This document shows positions 7,387 to 14,270 of a stretch of DNA of 34,564 bases, in pieces. Source of the stretch: an uncultured Prevotellaceae bacterium (GTDB lineage Bacteria > Bacteroidota > Bacteroidia > Bacteroidales > Bacteroidaceae). The position numbers were made by a program, and so were the translations under genes. The stretch covers positions 1-34,564 of the forward strand of contig CAMJFC010000029.1 in assembly GCA_946404865.1 (NCBI GenBank), written 5' to 3'. The notes under the pieces are model-generated. The model worked only from the letters and a program-made list of their open reading frames with translations, was not told the origin of the DNA and made no database searches. Position 1 is the stretch's first letter, and the number at the start of each line of letters is the position of its first letter.

Positions 7387-8256
7387 TTATCCAATAATCT
7401 TTTCGTCCAACAATTCTTTGATCATTCCCTCTACGTCAGCGTCAGAAGCCGTCAAAGTTTTCGACTCCTTTGCCTGGAACACAATGTTCTTCACGGCTTT
7501 CACCTTAGTGGGCGAACCGGCCAAACCGCACTGGTTGACATCGCCATCCACGTCTGCCACCGACCACTGGTTCAAGGTCAGGTAGGGGCGCTCGTCGTAC
7601 AGATAGTCATAAGCGGTTCCTTCTGCCGGACGTTCCATCGGACAGGTGGCACGTTTGTATTTCATCACCAACTTGGCGTTGCAGGGACGGCAGGGAGCGG
7701 CACTGCCATTGACCGTAATCACTACGGGCAGGGGTGCCTCAACGGTCTCCACACCACCGTCGATATGGCGCTTTACGGTGGCTACACCGTCGTTCACGCT
7801 GATCTCTTCGGCGTAGGTCACTTGATTCAAACCCAGTTTCTGCGCTACCTGAGGACCGACTTGTGCGGTGTCGCCGTCGATGGCCTGACGACCGCCAATG
7901 ACGATATCCACGTCACCGATTTTCTTGATGGCTGTGGCCAGGGCATAGCTGGTGGCCAGGGTGTCGGCACCGGCAAACAGACGGTCAGTGAGCAACCAAC
8001 CTGTGTCTGCGCCACGGTAGAGACCTTGACGGATAATTTCACCTGCACGTGGAGGACCCATCGTGAGGATGCCTACGGTAGAGCCGGGATGCTGCTCTTT
8101 CAGACGAAGAGCCTGCTCCAGGGCGTTCAAGTCTTCAGGGTTGAAGATGGCGGGCAGTGCGGCGCGGTTGACGGTACCTTCGGCCGTCATGGCGTCTTTG
8201 CCCACATTTCTGGTGTCTGGCACTTGCTTGGCCAGCACAACAATCTTTAAAGCCAT
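7387..8256 (-). CDS. etfB: Electron transfer flavoprotein beta subunit
   Basis: 289 residues from ATG 8256 (MALKIVVLAKQVPDT); the frame is open 38 codons further upstream, but that part spans the promoter and lacks family similarity. ETF beta signatures are visible: AKQVPDT (9-15), FNPEDLNALEQAL (38-50) and the nucleotide-binding GGRQAIDGDTAQVGPQVA (121-138). It forms the EtfAB heterodimer that carries electrons from acyl-CoA dehydrogenase to the quinone pool or another acceptor. First gene of the operon etfB - DUF559 - etfA - acyl-CoA dehydrogenase. It has its own promoter (8308-8338) with two phased palindromes upstream, so the operon is likely under transcription-factor control. Confidence 0.93.
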   Translation of the reverse strand: MALKIVVLAKQVPDTRNVGKDAMTAEGTVNRAALPAIFNPEDLNALEQALRLKEQHPGSTVGILTMGPPRAGEIIRQGLYRGADTGWLLTDRLFAGADTLATSYALATAIKKIGDVDIVIGGRQAIDGDTAQVGPQVAQKLGLNQVTYAEEISVNDGVATVKRHIDGGVETVEAPLPVVITVNGSAAPCRPCNAKLVMKYKRATCPMERPAEGTAYDYLYDERPYLTLNQWSVADVDGDVNQCGLAGSPTKVKAVKNIVFQAKESKTLTASDADVEGMIKELLDEKIIG

Positions 8257-8307
8257 AAAAATAATAATGTGATATATATAAAATGTTGTATTTTGCAAAA
8301 TCGGGTG

Positions 8308-8338
8308 CAAAAGTACACATTTTTTATCGTGCCACAAA
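8308..8338 (-). promoter_or_regulatory. Promoter of the etfB operon
   Basis: On the minus strand: TTTG (8338-8335), a 19-bp spacer, then TACTTTTG (8315-8308), both fitting the Bacteroidetes consensus. The predicted leader before ATG 8256 is about 45 nt. Confidence 0.75.
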
Positions 8339-8351
8339 ATAAAGCGTGTAA

Positions 8352-8384
8352 AATGTGCACATTCCGACAAGAAATGTGCACATT
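8352..8384. promoter_or_regulatory. Two phased AATGTGCACATT palindromes, candidate operator
   Basis: Perfect 12-bp palindromes at 8352-8363 and 8373-8384, 21 bp centre to centre (two helical turns). They start 14 bp upstream of the etfB -33 element, a position suited to an activator, or to a repressor that binds cooperatively. The regulator is not identified. Confidence 0.65.
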
Positions 8385-8412
8385 TTAGCGGTTTTGTGCA
8401 GATTGCAATCGT

Positions 8413-9561
8413 TTACAAGTTGAGTTGTCCAGCCCATAGTCTCTGCAGAAATGTCTGTACGGGCCATACATCGATGCCATTGAACCGCCGTGGGCGTTCC
8501 TCCATCGACAACAGAATCGTATGCGCCGTAGGGTATTCTTCGCTAAAGGCTTTCAGCCCTTTAGTGTCGTTTGAGGTGATGTTGTCAGACGATTTTATTT
8601 CAATGGCTGTTTCGGCTTCGCCTATAATCAAGTCCACCTCGTATCTGTTGTCGAGGGTATGCCAGTATGTCATCTGTTTGTCGATATTACGGTAGGAGAG
8701 ATAAGCACGTATCTCTTGTATGATGAAATGCTCCAAAGCGTGTCCGAATATATCTGTGCCGGGTTGAATGGTCGGTCGGCGGATTAAATAGTGTGGGATG
8801 GCCACGTCGAAGAAATAGAACTTTGGCGATTGCAATACTTTCCGCTTCACCACTTTCGTATAAGCAGGTAGAAAGAATCCTAGCATCGTCTCGACAAGGA
8901 TATTGAAGTATTCTTTTACGGTTTTAGAAGATATACCGCAATCTTGTGCTATATTTGTATAGTTGACTATTTCTGAATTACTGATGGCTGCCACTTCTAA
9001 GAATCGGATGAAACCGTCTAACCTCCGTACGATAGCCTCTTCTACAATCTCTTGTTGCAGATAGTCGCCGATATATGCTTTAATGCGGGCCGATGGATCG
9101 GATGTGAGATAGTGACGGGGCAGCATGCCGTGGTTGATAGCACGCATCAAATCAAAATCGGGTATCTCTGCACTGACCAGTGGGAAGAGAGTTCTTCTTA
9201 ACGCTCTGCCACCTAAGAGGTTGGCACCGCTCCTGCGTAGTTTTCTTGCGCTTGACCCGCTTAGAATAAACCGCAGGCCTTTATTCTCAATCAACCAATG
9301 CACTTCATCGAGTAGTGCAGGCACTTTCTGCACTTCGTCGATGATGACCAGCTCGCCATCATTGAGCATCTCGCATTCCTCTCTCAAAAGTGCAGGTCTG
9401 GTCTGAAATGCCAGGCGTACGTCGGTCTTGAGCAAATCGTACAATTGTGCTTGCGGAAACAATGCTTTTAGTAATGTACTCTTGCCCGTCTGTCTCGAGC
9501 CCCATAGAAAGAGGCTGTCATCTTTTATCTCTTCTAATTTCAAAATTCGTTCGAGCATCAT
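8413..9561 (-). CDS. AAA family ATPase with C-terminal DUF4143 domain
   Basis: 382 residues from ATG 9561 (MMLERILKLEEI); an upstream in-frame start would run through the promoter. An N-terminal AAA_14 domain has Walker A GSRQTGKST (about residues 21-29) and Walker B ELVIIDEVQKVP, followed by FILSGSSARKL (sensor region). The C-terminal half is DUF4143, with the nuclease-like pattern YEVDLIIGEAETAIEIKSS near residues 310-330; family members carry a PD-(D/E)xK-like fold. Widespread and often multicopy in Bacteroidetes; its physiological role is unknown. Single gene with its own promoter; two palindromes lie upstream. Confidence 0.88.
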   Translation of the reverse strand: MMLERILKLEEIKDDSLFLWGSRQTGKSTLLKALFPQAQLYDLLKTDVRLAFQTRPALLREECEMLNDGELVIIDEVQKVPALLDEVHWLIENKGLRFILSGSSARKLRRSGANLLGGRALRRTLFPLVSAEIPDFDLMRAINHGMLPRHYLTSDPSARIKAYIGDYLQQEIVEEAIVRRLDGFIRFLEVAAISNSEIVNYTNIAQDCGISSKTVKEYFNILVETMLGFFLPAYTKVVKRKVLQSPKFYFFDVAIPHYLIRRPTIQPGTDIFGHALEHFIIQEIRAYLSYRNIDKQMTYWHTLDNRYEVDLIIGEAETAIEIKSSDNITSNDTKGLKAFSEEYPTAHTILLSMEERPRRFNGIDVWPVQTFLQRLWAGQLNL

Positions 9562-9585
9562 AATTACGATGAGTGATTGTAGCCG

Positions 9586-9616
9586 CAAAGGTAAGCAAAT
9601 CATAGAAAACAACCAA
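9586..9616 (-). promoter_or_regulatory. Promoter of the AAA/DUF4143 gene
   Basis: -7 element TACCTTTG (9593-9586) with TTG (9616-9614) 20 bp upstream on the minus strand; the leader is about 20 nt. Confidence 0.6.
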
Positions 9617-9627
9617 GAAAAAAGCAG

Positions 9628-9687
9628 AAAATCTGAAGTGCTACTTCAAAATTTACGAGAAAATCTGAAGTAGCACTTCAGATTTTC
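9628..9687. repeat. Two tandem palindromes centred on ctgaagt-ACTTCA
   Basis: 9659-9687 is a perfect palindrome, with 13-bp arms gaaaatctgaagt and acttcagattttc around a 3-nt centre. 9628-9654 is a second, imperfect copy (aaaatctgaagt-gct-acttcaaaattt). Centres are about 32 bp apart (three helical turns). They lie just upstream of the AAA/DUF4143 promoter and downstream of the kinase gene, so they could be an operator or a poor terminator; the lack of a clean T run favours an operator. Confidence 0.75.
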
Positions 9688-9751
9688 ATGTTTTTTGTGA
9701 ATCCTTTTCTTTAATTTGCTGTTCGTTGGTCATGCCCTTTCTTTTTTGTTT

Positions 9752-11317
9752 TTATTTTTCACACACAGGTCGGATGCCGAACCCCCATGAGACTAAACTT
9801 TTCATGTATGGTTTGTTGTTGTGGCTCTCATTGTTAAAGTAATAGTAGTAGGCACTATCGCGTGCACTTTCTGCCATGTTGCTCGACCAATAATATCCCA
9901 AGGGTTTATTCTTAATGTCATTGCCATTGCGCAAACCGGTTGTTGGGAGAAAAATGCTGTTGCCATTACGGCCTTTGATTTGGTAACCTGATGCCTTCTC
10001 ATCCCATTGCCACGTACATTCTTGAGCCAGCTCTTTCCATTGTTCTGTTGTAGGTATATGCCATCCTTCACCTCCCATAACTGTGGCAAGGTCATACTCC
10101 GTGCCGCTGATGTCACCTTTGATGCGGTTGGAGAGAAAAGCTGCTAATGGCACGTAGTCTTTCACCTCTGTGGATTCTAATTCTCCTGTAGGATCAGCCC
10201 ACCCGTATAGTCCACCGCTATGTTTAGGATCGGTGGCACCAATATTACATGTGCCCCAACAGACGCTTAATCCCAAGTCAACGGCCTCAAAGATTCCGTT
10301 TTGTCTTTTTTTCGGAAAATGGTTTTCTGGTGCTGCTTCAATGGGGTAGATGGTGTCGGACGACGGGTCGGCAGGTGTTGTGATAAGAAGGGTTTCTTCG
10401 CTTTTAGGTGACGAAACAGCCGGGTCGTGGAGGCTTAGTCGTAAAGATTGGAACCAATCCTCTACGCTTTGCGGTCGTTGTGACCGACCGGGCGACATGG
10501 CCATTCGGATAGCATCCTGCAAATAATTAGGAACCGCTGGTGTGAAGTTGAGCGGTTCATCTAATAAAACACTTGCCTCAGGCGGGGTGTCACCCGTCAG
10601 CATCTTATAAAGGGTGGCTCCTAAGGAATAGATATCGGTAGAAGGCGAAAATGTGTTGATGCCCCCTTTTCGGTATTGTTCCAAAGGCGCATAGCCATGG
10701 CTCAGTCCTACGGGTGTAGTGCTTGTCTGGCTGCCGTCGTCATCATAACGTTTTGATGTGCCGAAATCGATGAGCACAATGTTGCCGTTGTTTCTTAACA
10801 GTACATTCGATGGTTTGACATCAAGGTGTACGATATGGTTCTGATGCAGGTAACTGATGGCTGCTCCGAGTTGTGAAATGTAATGGAGAGCGGTTCGTTC
10901 TTCGAAATGTCCTCGCTCTTTTAAGTGGTTGCTTAATGAACGGTCACTGATGTATTCCATCACATAATAAGCTGTGTTGTGCTCTTCAAACACATCAGCC
11001 ACCTGGATGATATAAGGGTGCGATAGCGAGGCGATGACTTTTGCCTCTTTTATGAACTTCTGCTTGAAACGGTTGACAAGATTGATGCTCCCGGTGGATG
11101 GCACACTGACGGTGGCGTTCGCATCACGTTCGCATAAGTCTTTCATGAAAAACTCCTTGATGGCAACGTTCACCTCACCAGTGAACCGTCCCACATTACC
11201 TTTGACCTCGGCTTGGGCTTGAGCCAGATAGGTGATTCCAAAACCACCTTGACCGAGGACCTGTGTGATGCGGTATTTCCCGTTGCAGAGCCAAGTGCCG
11301 GCTTTTAGTTGTTGCAT
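9752..11317 (-). CDS. Ser/Thr protein kinase fused to a FISUMP domain
   Basis: 521 residues. The N-terminal Hanks-type kinase domain spans about 15-295: glycine loop GQGGFG (22-27), VAIK with Lys54, helix-C Glu91, catalytic loop HLDVKPSN (164-171, Asp166), DFG (184-186) and an APE-like APLEQY (210-215). HLD replaces HRD, a non-RD type. A linker of about 45 residues rich in P, S and T leads to a FISUMP (Fibrobacter succinogenes major paralogous) domain (341-521), with EAVDLGLSVCWGTCNIGA, GEGWHIPTTEQWKEL, YWSSN and a closing GFGIRPVC. No signal peptide or membrane segment is visible, although FISUMP domains are usually in secreted lipoproteins. It follows the PL11 gene on the same strand (67 bp gap); no clear promoter or terminator is seen between them. 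Confidence 0.85.
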   Translation of the reverse strand: MQQLKAGTWLCNGKYRITQVLGQGGFGITYLAQAQAEVKGNVGRFTGEVNVAIKEFFMKDLCERDANATVSVPSTGSINLVNRFKQKFIKEAKVIASLSHPYIIQVADVFEEHNTAYYVMEYISDRSLSNHLKERGHFEERTALHYISQLGAAISYLHQNHIVHLDVKPSNVLLRNNGNIVLIDFGTSKRYDDDGSQTSTTPVGLSHGYAPLEQYRKGGINTFSPSTDIYSLGATLYKMLTGDTPPEASVLLDEPLNFTPAVPNYLQDAIRMAMSPGRSQRPQSVEDWFQSLRLSLHDPAVSSPKSEETLLITTPADPSSDTIYPIEAAPENHFPKKRQNGIFEAVDLGLSVCWGTCNIGATDPKHSGGLYGWADPTGELESTEVKDYVPLAAFLSNRIKGDISGTEYDLATVMGGEGWHIPTTEQWKELAQECTWQWDEKASGYQIKGRNGNSIFLPTTGLRNGNDIKNKPLGYYWSSNMAESARDSAYYYYFNNESHNNKPYMKSLVSWGFGIRPVCEK

Positions 11318-11384
11318 GAGTATGATGGTGGTTGTTTTCTATTCTTAAAGTGAGAGGAACAATTAGCCAGTGGTGCATGCCCTT

Positions 11385-14084
11385 TTACGGCACGACCACT
11401 TTCTTGCCTTCACGGATATAGACGCCGCTTTGGGTGGGGGCGGTTGGCAGACGGCGGCCGTCGATGGTGTAGTAGGGGGCGGCGGTGTTGATGCCGGTGT
11501 CTTGGATGTCGTGGATGCCGTCGGCTACGCCCTCGCTGCTGAGCGAGAGCACACGGCCCGAGATGATGATGTCGCCCAGACCCAGTTGTTTGTTGTTGGT
11601 GATGCCGTAGAGGTTGAAGCGCACGCCGAAGGTGCCTGTGGTGGCTTTATAGGCATTGAGCGTGTAGTCTGCTGCGGTGTAGGGTGGGGTGGCGTTGTTG
11701 CGGGCGGGAGAGATGCCGGTGGCAATCTTCTTATTGGTGCCGTCGCCGTTGAGCCAGTTCACATCCACCGAACCGCCGTCGGTGCCATAACGTGTCGTGT
11801 AGAATTTCACACCGGTGGGGATGAACTCATATCCGTCTTTCAGCGTGACAAGGAAGGTCACCGCATTGCCGTCAGTGGCATTGCTGTCTTTCTCCTTCTC
11901 GGCGATGTCGGGGTAGAAGAGAGTCTGAGTTGATTCACCTACCGTGCGTACTTCATATACCTTCAAGGTGGTGCCCGCGGTGATGCTGTTGCCGGTGAAG
12001 TAACCGTTGATGTCATCGGCTATCATGGCTTGCTCGGTCAGGTCGCCGCCCGCCATCGTCCAATGGATATCACCATTGCCCACTTCGATGTGTTGCACAC
12101 CTTGGTTGACCAACTCGGCCGGGTCGTAAAAGAGTGTCTCCTCGGCAGTGCTCATGTCGAGGGCATGGTCGGGCAGGTAGTAGCCCAGATGCGGCGGCTG
12201 GTTGTACGACGACTGCTGCCAGGCGATGCCCATGCGGTAGATATGGTCTGTCATCAGGCAGGGCACGTTGTATGCCGTCGGCATGGCCGACGAGTAGATA
12301 TATAGGTTGCTGTCGTCGTGCAGGATAATCTCTTCGCGCCAGTCGCCGAAGATGTCGGCGCTCAGGTTGGGCGTGCGTTTGGTGGTGTTGCACGAACTGC
12401 CTTCCAGGCCGGTCACTGACTCGAAACTGCTGCCGTTCCACCGGGTGATGGTGTAGGCCTCGGAGTAACCGCCGTCTAACAGGTTGTCTTGCAGGGTGCC
12501 GTCCCAATAGGCGCGGAAGTTGCACGAGGCGTGTTTCGTGCTCACCACCTTGCCCGTGGCTGCAGAGCGGTGGTCGCGGTCGTTGGACGATGCAAACTCA
12601 GCGCCGCGGTTGGCCGGGAAGATGTCGGCGGCAATGCCGCGTCCGTTATCCTCTGCACCGGTAGCCGACCAGATGACCTCGCCAGTCTTGGCGTCGTGAA
12701 CATCCCATCCGAAAGTGCTGCCGCTGATTTTCTCCTCATGCACGTGGAATACCTCCAGGCCGGGCCGGTCGGGGTCCAGGTCGCCCACGTGGAGGGCATC
12801 GCCATGGCCATAGCCTACGGCATACATCAGTTGTCCGTCGTCGTCGATGGCACACGAACCGAGTGTGATCTCGTCGCGCCCGTCGCCGTCGTAGTCGCCC
12901 ACCGACAGGTTATGGTTGCCGTTGCCGTAAGCGGTGAAGTGGGGAGCCATGCCGCAAGTGTTGCTGTCGTAGGTGCGCACCGTCTTGTTCCAAGAGGCAT
13001 CATAGTGCTCCACTTTGCTGTTGCTCACCGATGCGTGCAGCCAGCGGTGCTTCAGTTTACTACCGTCGAAATCCACCGCCCACAGGAAGGTCTGTGTGTA
13101 ATAACCGCGGTTGAACACAGCCGATGGTTTTTCGCCGTCGAGGTAGGCCACACAGGCGTTGAAACGGTCGCATCGGTTGCCGTAGTTGTCGCCCCAGGCG
13201 CTGGTGTATTCGCCCTCTTGGTTGAAGGTCATGGCGCGGTTGGGGTTGTACCAGATGGTATGGATGGCGGCTCCTGTCTCGCCGTTGAACACGGTGAGGA
13301 ACTCCGGGCCGGAGAGCACATAACCACTGCCGTTGCGGTACGAGGTGGTGTTGCCGTAGGCTTTGATGGCCGCATCATCGGCCGCTTGGTTGACAAACTT
13401 GCCGTTGGCGTCGGCACTCCATGGGGCTGTCTTGCACATCACTTCGGCTTTGCCGTCGCCGTTGAAGTCATAGACGAGGAATTGTGTGTAGTGCGCCCCG
13501 GCACGGATGTTCGGCCCCAGGCTGAGTCGCCAAAGGCGTGTGCCGTCGAGCTGGTAACAATCGAGATAGACATCATCGGTCTTGCCGCTCTTGCTGTTGT
13601 CTTGCGAGTTCGTCGGGTCCCATTTCAGGATAATCTCGTATTGCCCGTCGCCATCCACATCGCCCAGGGAAATGTCGTTGGCGGAATAACTCTGACCTGA
13701 GGTGCGGTTCTCGGGCTTTTCAAGTTTGATTTTGAGCGACTCGGTGTAGGGTGACACCTCTTTCGATGTCTCTACAACCGTTCCTTCGTTGTCCACCACT
13801 TTCACCTGGTATTGATCGGTGGGTGCGCTCTCGATGGGCAGGGTGTGCGAGGTGCGCTGTGTCTCTACCATCTTCACGCCGTTGCGGAAGAGTTGGTATT
13901 TGTAGCCGCTCTCCTCGCTGAAGTAACGCCATGAGATAAACGTGGTGTTGTTGCTGGTGTTAAAAGCCACCACACCACGGTCGAGCGTCTCTTGTTGTCT
14001 TGTACTGCTGTAGTTGGGTTGTGCCGCGAGGGTTGTCGTGAGCAGCATCGCTGCCATTGCGGTTTTGATTCGTCGTAGATTCAT
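11385..14084 (-). CDS. Secreted PL11 rhamnogalacturonan I lyase
   Basis: 899 residues from ATG 14084. Signal peptide about 1-22 (MNLRRIKTAMAAMLLTTTLA, cleavage near AAQ). An N-terminal beta domain (about 25-110) precedes the eight-bladed propeller typical of PL11 (about 115-615), with calcium-loop motifs DVDGDGQYEI, DFNGDGKAEV and DYDGDGRDEI, and family blocks HYTQFLVYDFNGDGK, YYTQTFLWAVDFDG and FGDWREEIILHD. The family cleaves the pectin backbone rhamnogalacturonan I by beta-elimination. An extra C-terminal region (about 640-870) is followed by YTIDGRRLP...GVYIREGKKVVV, resembling a T9SS sorting signal, so export to the cell surface is likely. No susC/susD genes are visible nearby, so it is not in an obvious PUL within this window. 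Confidence 0.92.
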   Translation of the reverse strand: MNLRRIKTAMAAMLLTTTLAAQPNYSSTRQQETLDRGVVAFNTSNNTTFISWRYFSEESGYKYQLFRNGVKMVETQRTSHTLPIESAPTDQYQVKVVDNEGTVVETSKEVSPYTESLKIKLEKPENRTSGQSYSANDISLGDVDGDGQYEIILKWDPTNSQDNSKSGKTDDVYLDCYQLDGTRLWRLSLGPNIRAGAHYTQFLVYDFNGDGKAEVMCKTAPWSADANGKFVNQAADDAAIKAYGNTTSYRNGSGYVLSGPEFLTVFNGETGAAIHTIWYNPNRAMTFNQEGEYTSAWGDNYGNRCDRFNACVAYLDGEKPSAVFNRGYYTQTFLWAVDFDGSKLKHRWLHASVSNSKVEHYDASWNKTVRTYDSNTCGMAPHFTAYGNGNHNLSVGDYDGDGRDEITLGSCAIDDDGQLMYAVGYGHGDALHVGDLDPDRPGLEVFHVHEEKISGSTFGWDVHDAKTGEVIWSATGAEDNGRGIAADIFPANRGAEFASSNDRDHRSAATGKVVSTKHASCNFRAYWDGTLQDNLLDGGYSEAYTITRWNGSSFESVTGLEGSSCNTTKRTPNLSADIFGDWREEIILHDDSNLYIYSSAMPTAYNVPCLMTDHIYRMGIAWQQSSYNQPPHLGYYLPDHALDMSTAEETLFYDPAELVNQGVQHIEVGNGDIHWTMAGGDLTEQAMIADDINGYFTGNSITAGTTLKVYEVRTVGESTQTLFYPDIAEKEKDSNATDGNAVTFLVTLKDGYEFIPTGVKFYTTRYGTDGGSVDVNWLNGDGTNKKIATGISPARNNATPPYTAADYTLNAYKATTGTFGVRFNLYGITNNKQLGLGDIIISGRVLSLSSEGVADGIHDIQDTGINTAAPYYTIDGRRLPTAPTQSGVYIREGKKVVVP

Positions 14085-14114
14085 ATTAGTGAGTAGTTTG
14101 TATTTGCTTGGGTG

Positions 14115-14122
14115 CAAAGTTA
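14115..14122 (-). promoter_or_regulatory. -7 element upstream of the PL11 lyase gene
   Basis: TAACTTTG on the minus strand fits TAnnTTTG, 31 bp before ATG 14084. No convincing -33 element is seen. Confidence 0.5.
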
Positions 14123-14192
14123 CACGTTTTTTTCAACAATTCGCGGTGTGTGTGATAAAAAAAGTGTGCAAATCACTTTGCGGAGACAAAAT

Positions 14193-14226
14193 AACACCGG
14201 ACAGATATCTGAATCTGCCCGGTGTT
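14193..14226 (-). terminator. Terminator after the three-repeat secreted protein
   Basis: Arms 14193-14206 (aacaccggacagat) and 14213-14226 (atctgcccggtgtt) form a 14-bp stem with one mismatch and a 6-nt loop, followed on the minus strand by TATTTTGT. It separates this transcript from the PL11 gene. Confidence 0.75.
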
Positions 14227-14270
14227 GATAGGGTTGTTTGCTTCTCTCTCCGTCTTAACTTGCGACGTCC

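Noticed and set aside
8256..8370. 38-residue N-terminal extension of EtfB
   Set aside because: It spans the promoter and one operator palindrome and lacks ETF family sequence; MALKIVVLAKQVPDT is the normal start.
9659..9687. Rho-independent terminator of the kinase gene
   Set aside because: The stem is strong but is not followed by a T run on the minus strand, and a second copy lies directly beside it near the next promoter; an operator is more likely, though termination is not excluded.
12489..13700. 403-residue plus-strand frame opposite the PL11 gene
   Set aside because: It is antisense to a clear PL11 coding frame; long open shadows are expected in GC-rich third positions.
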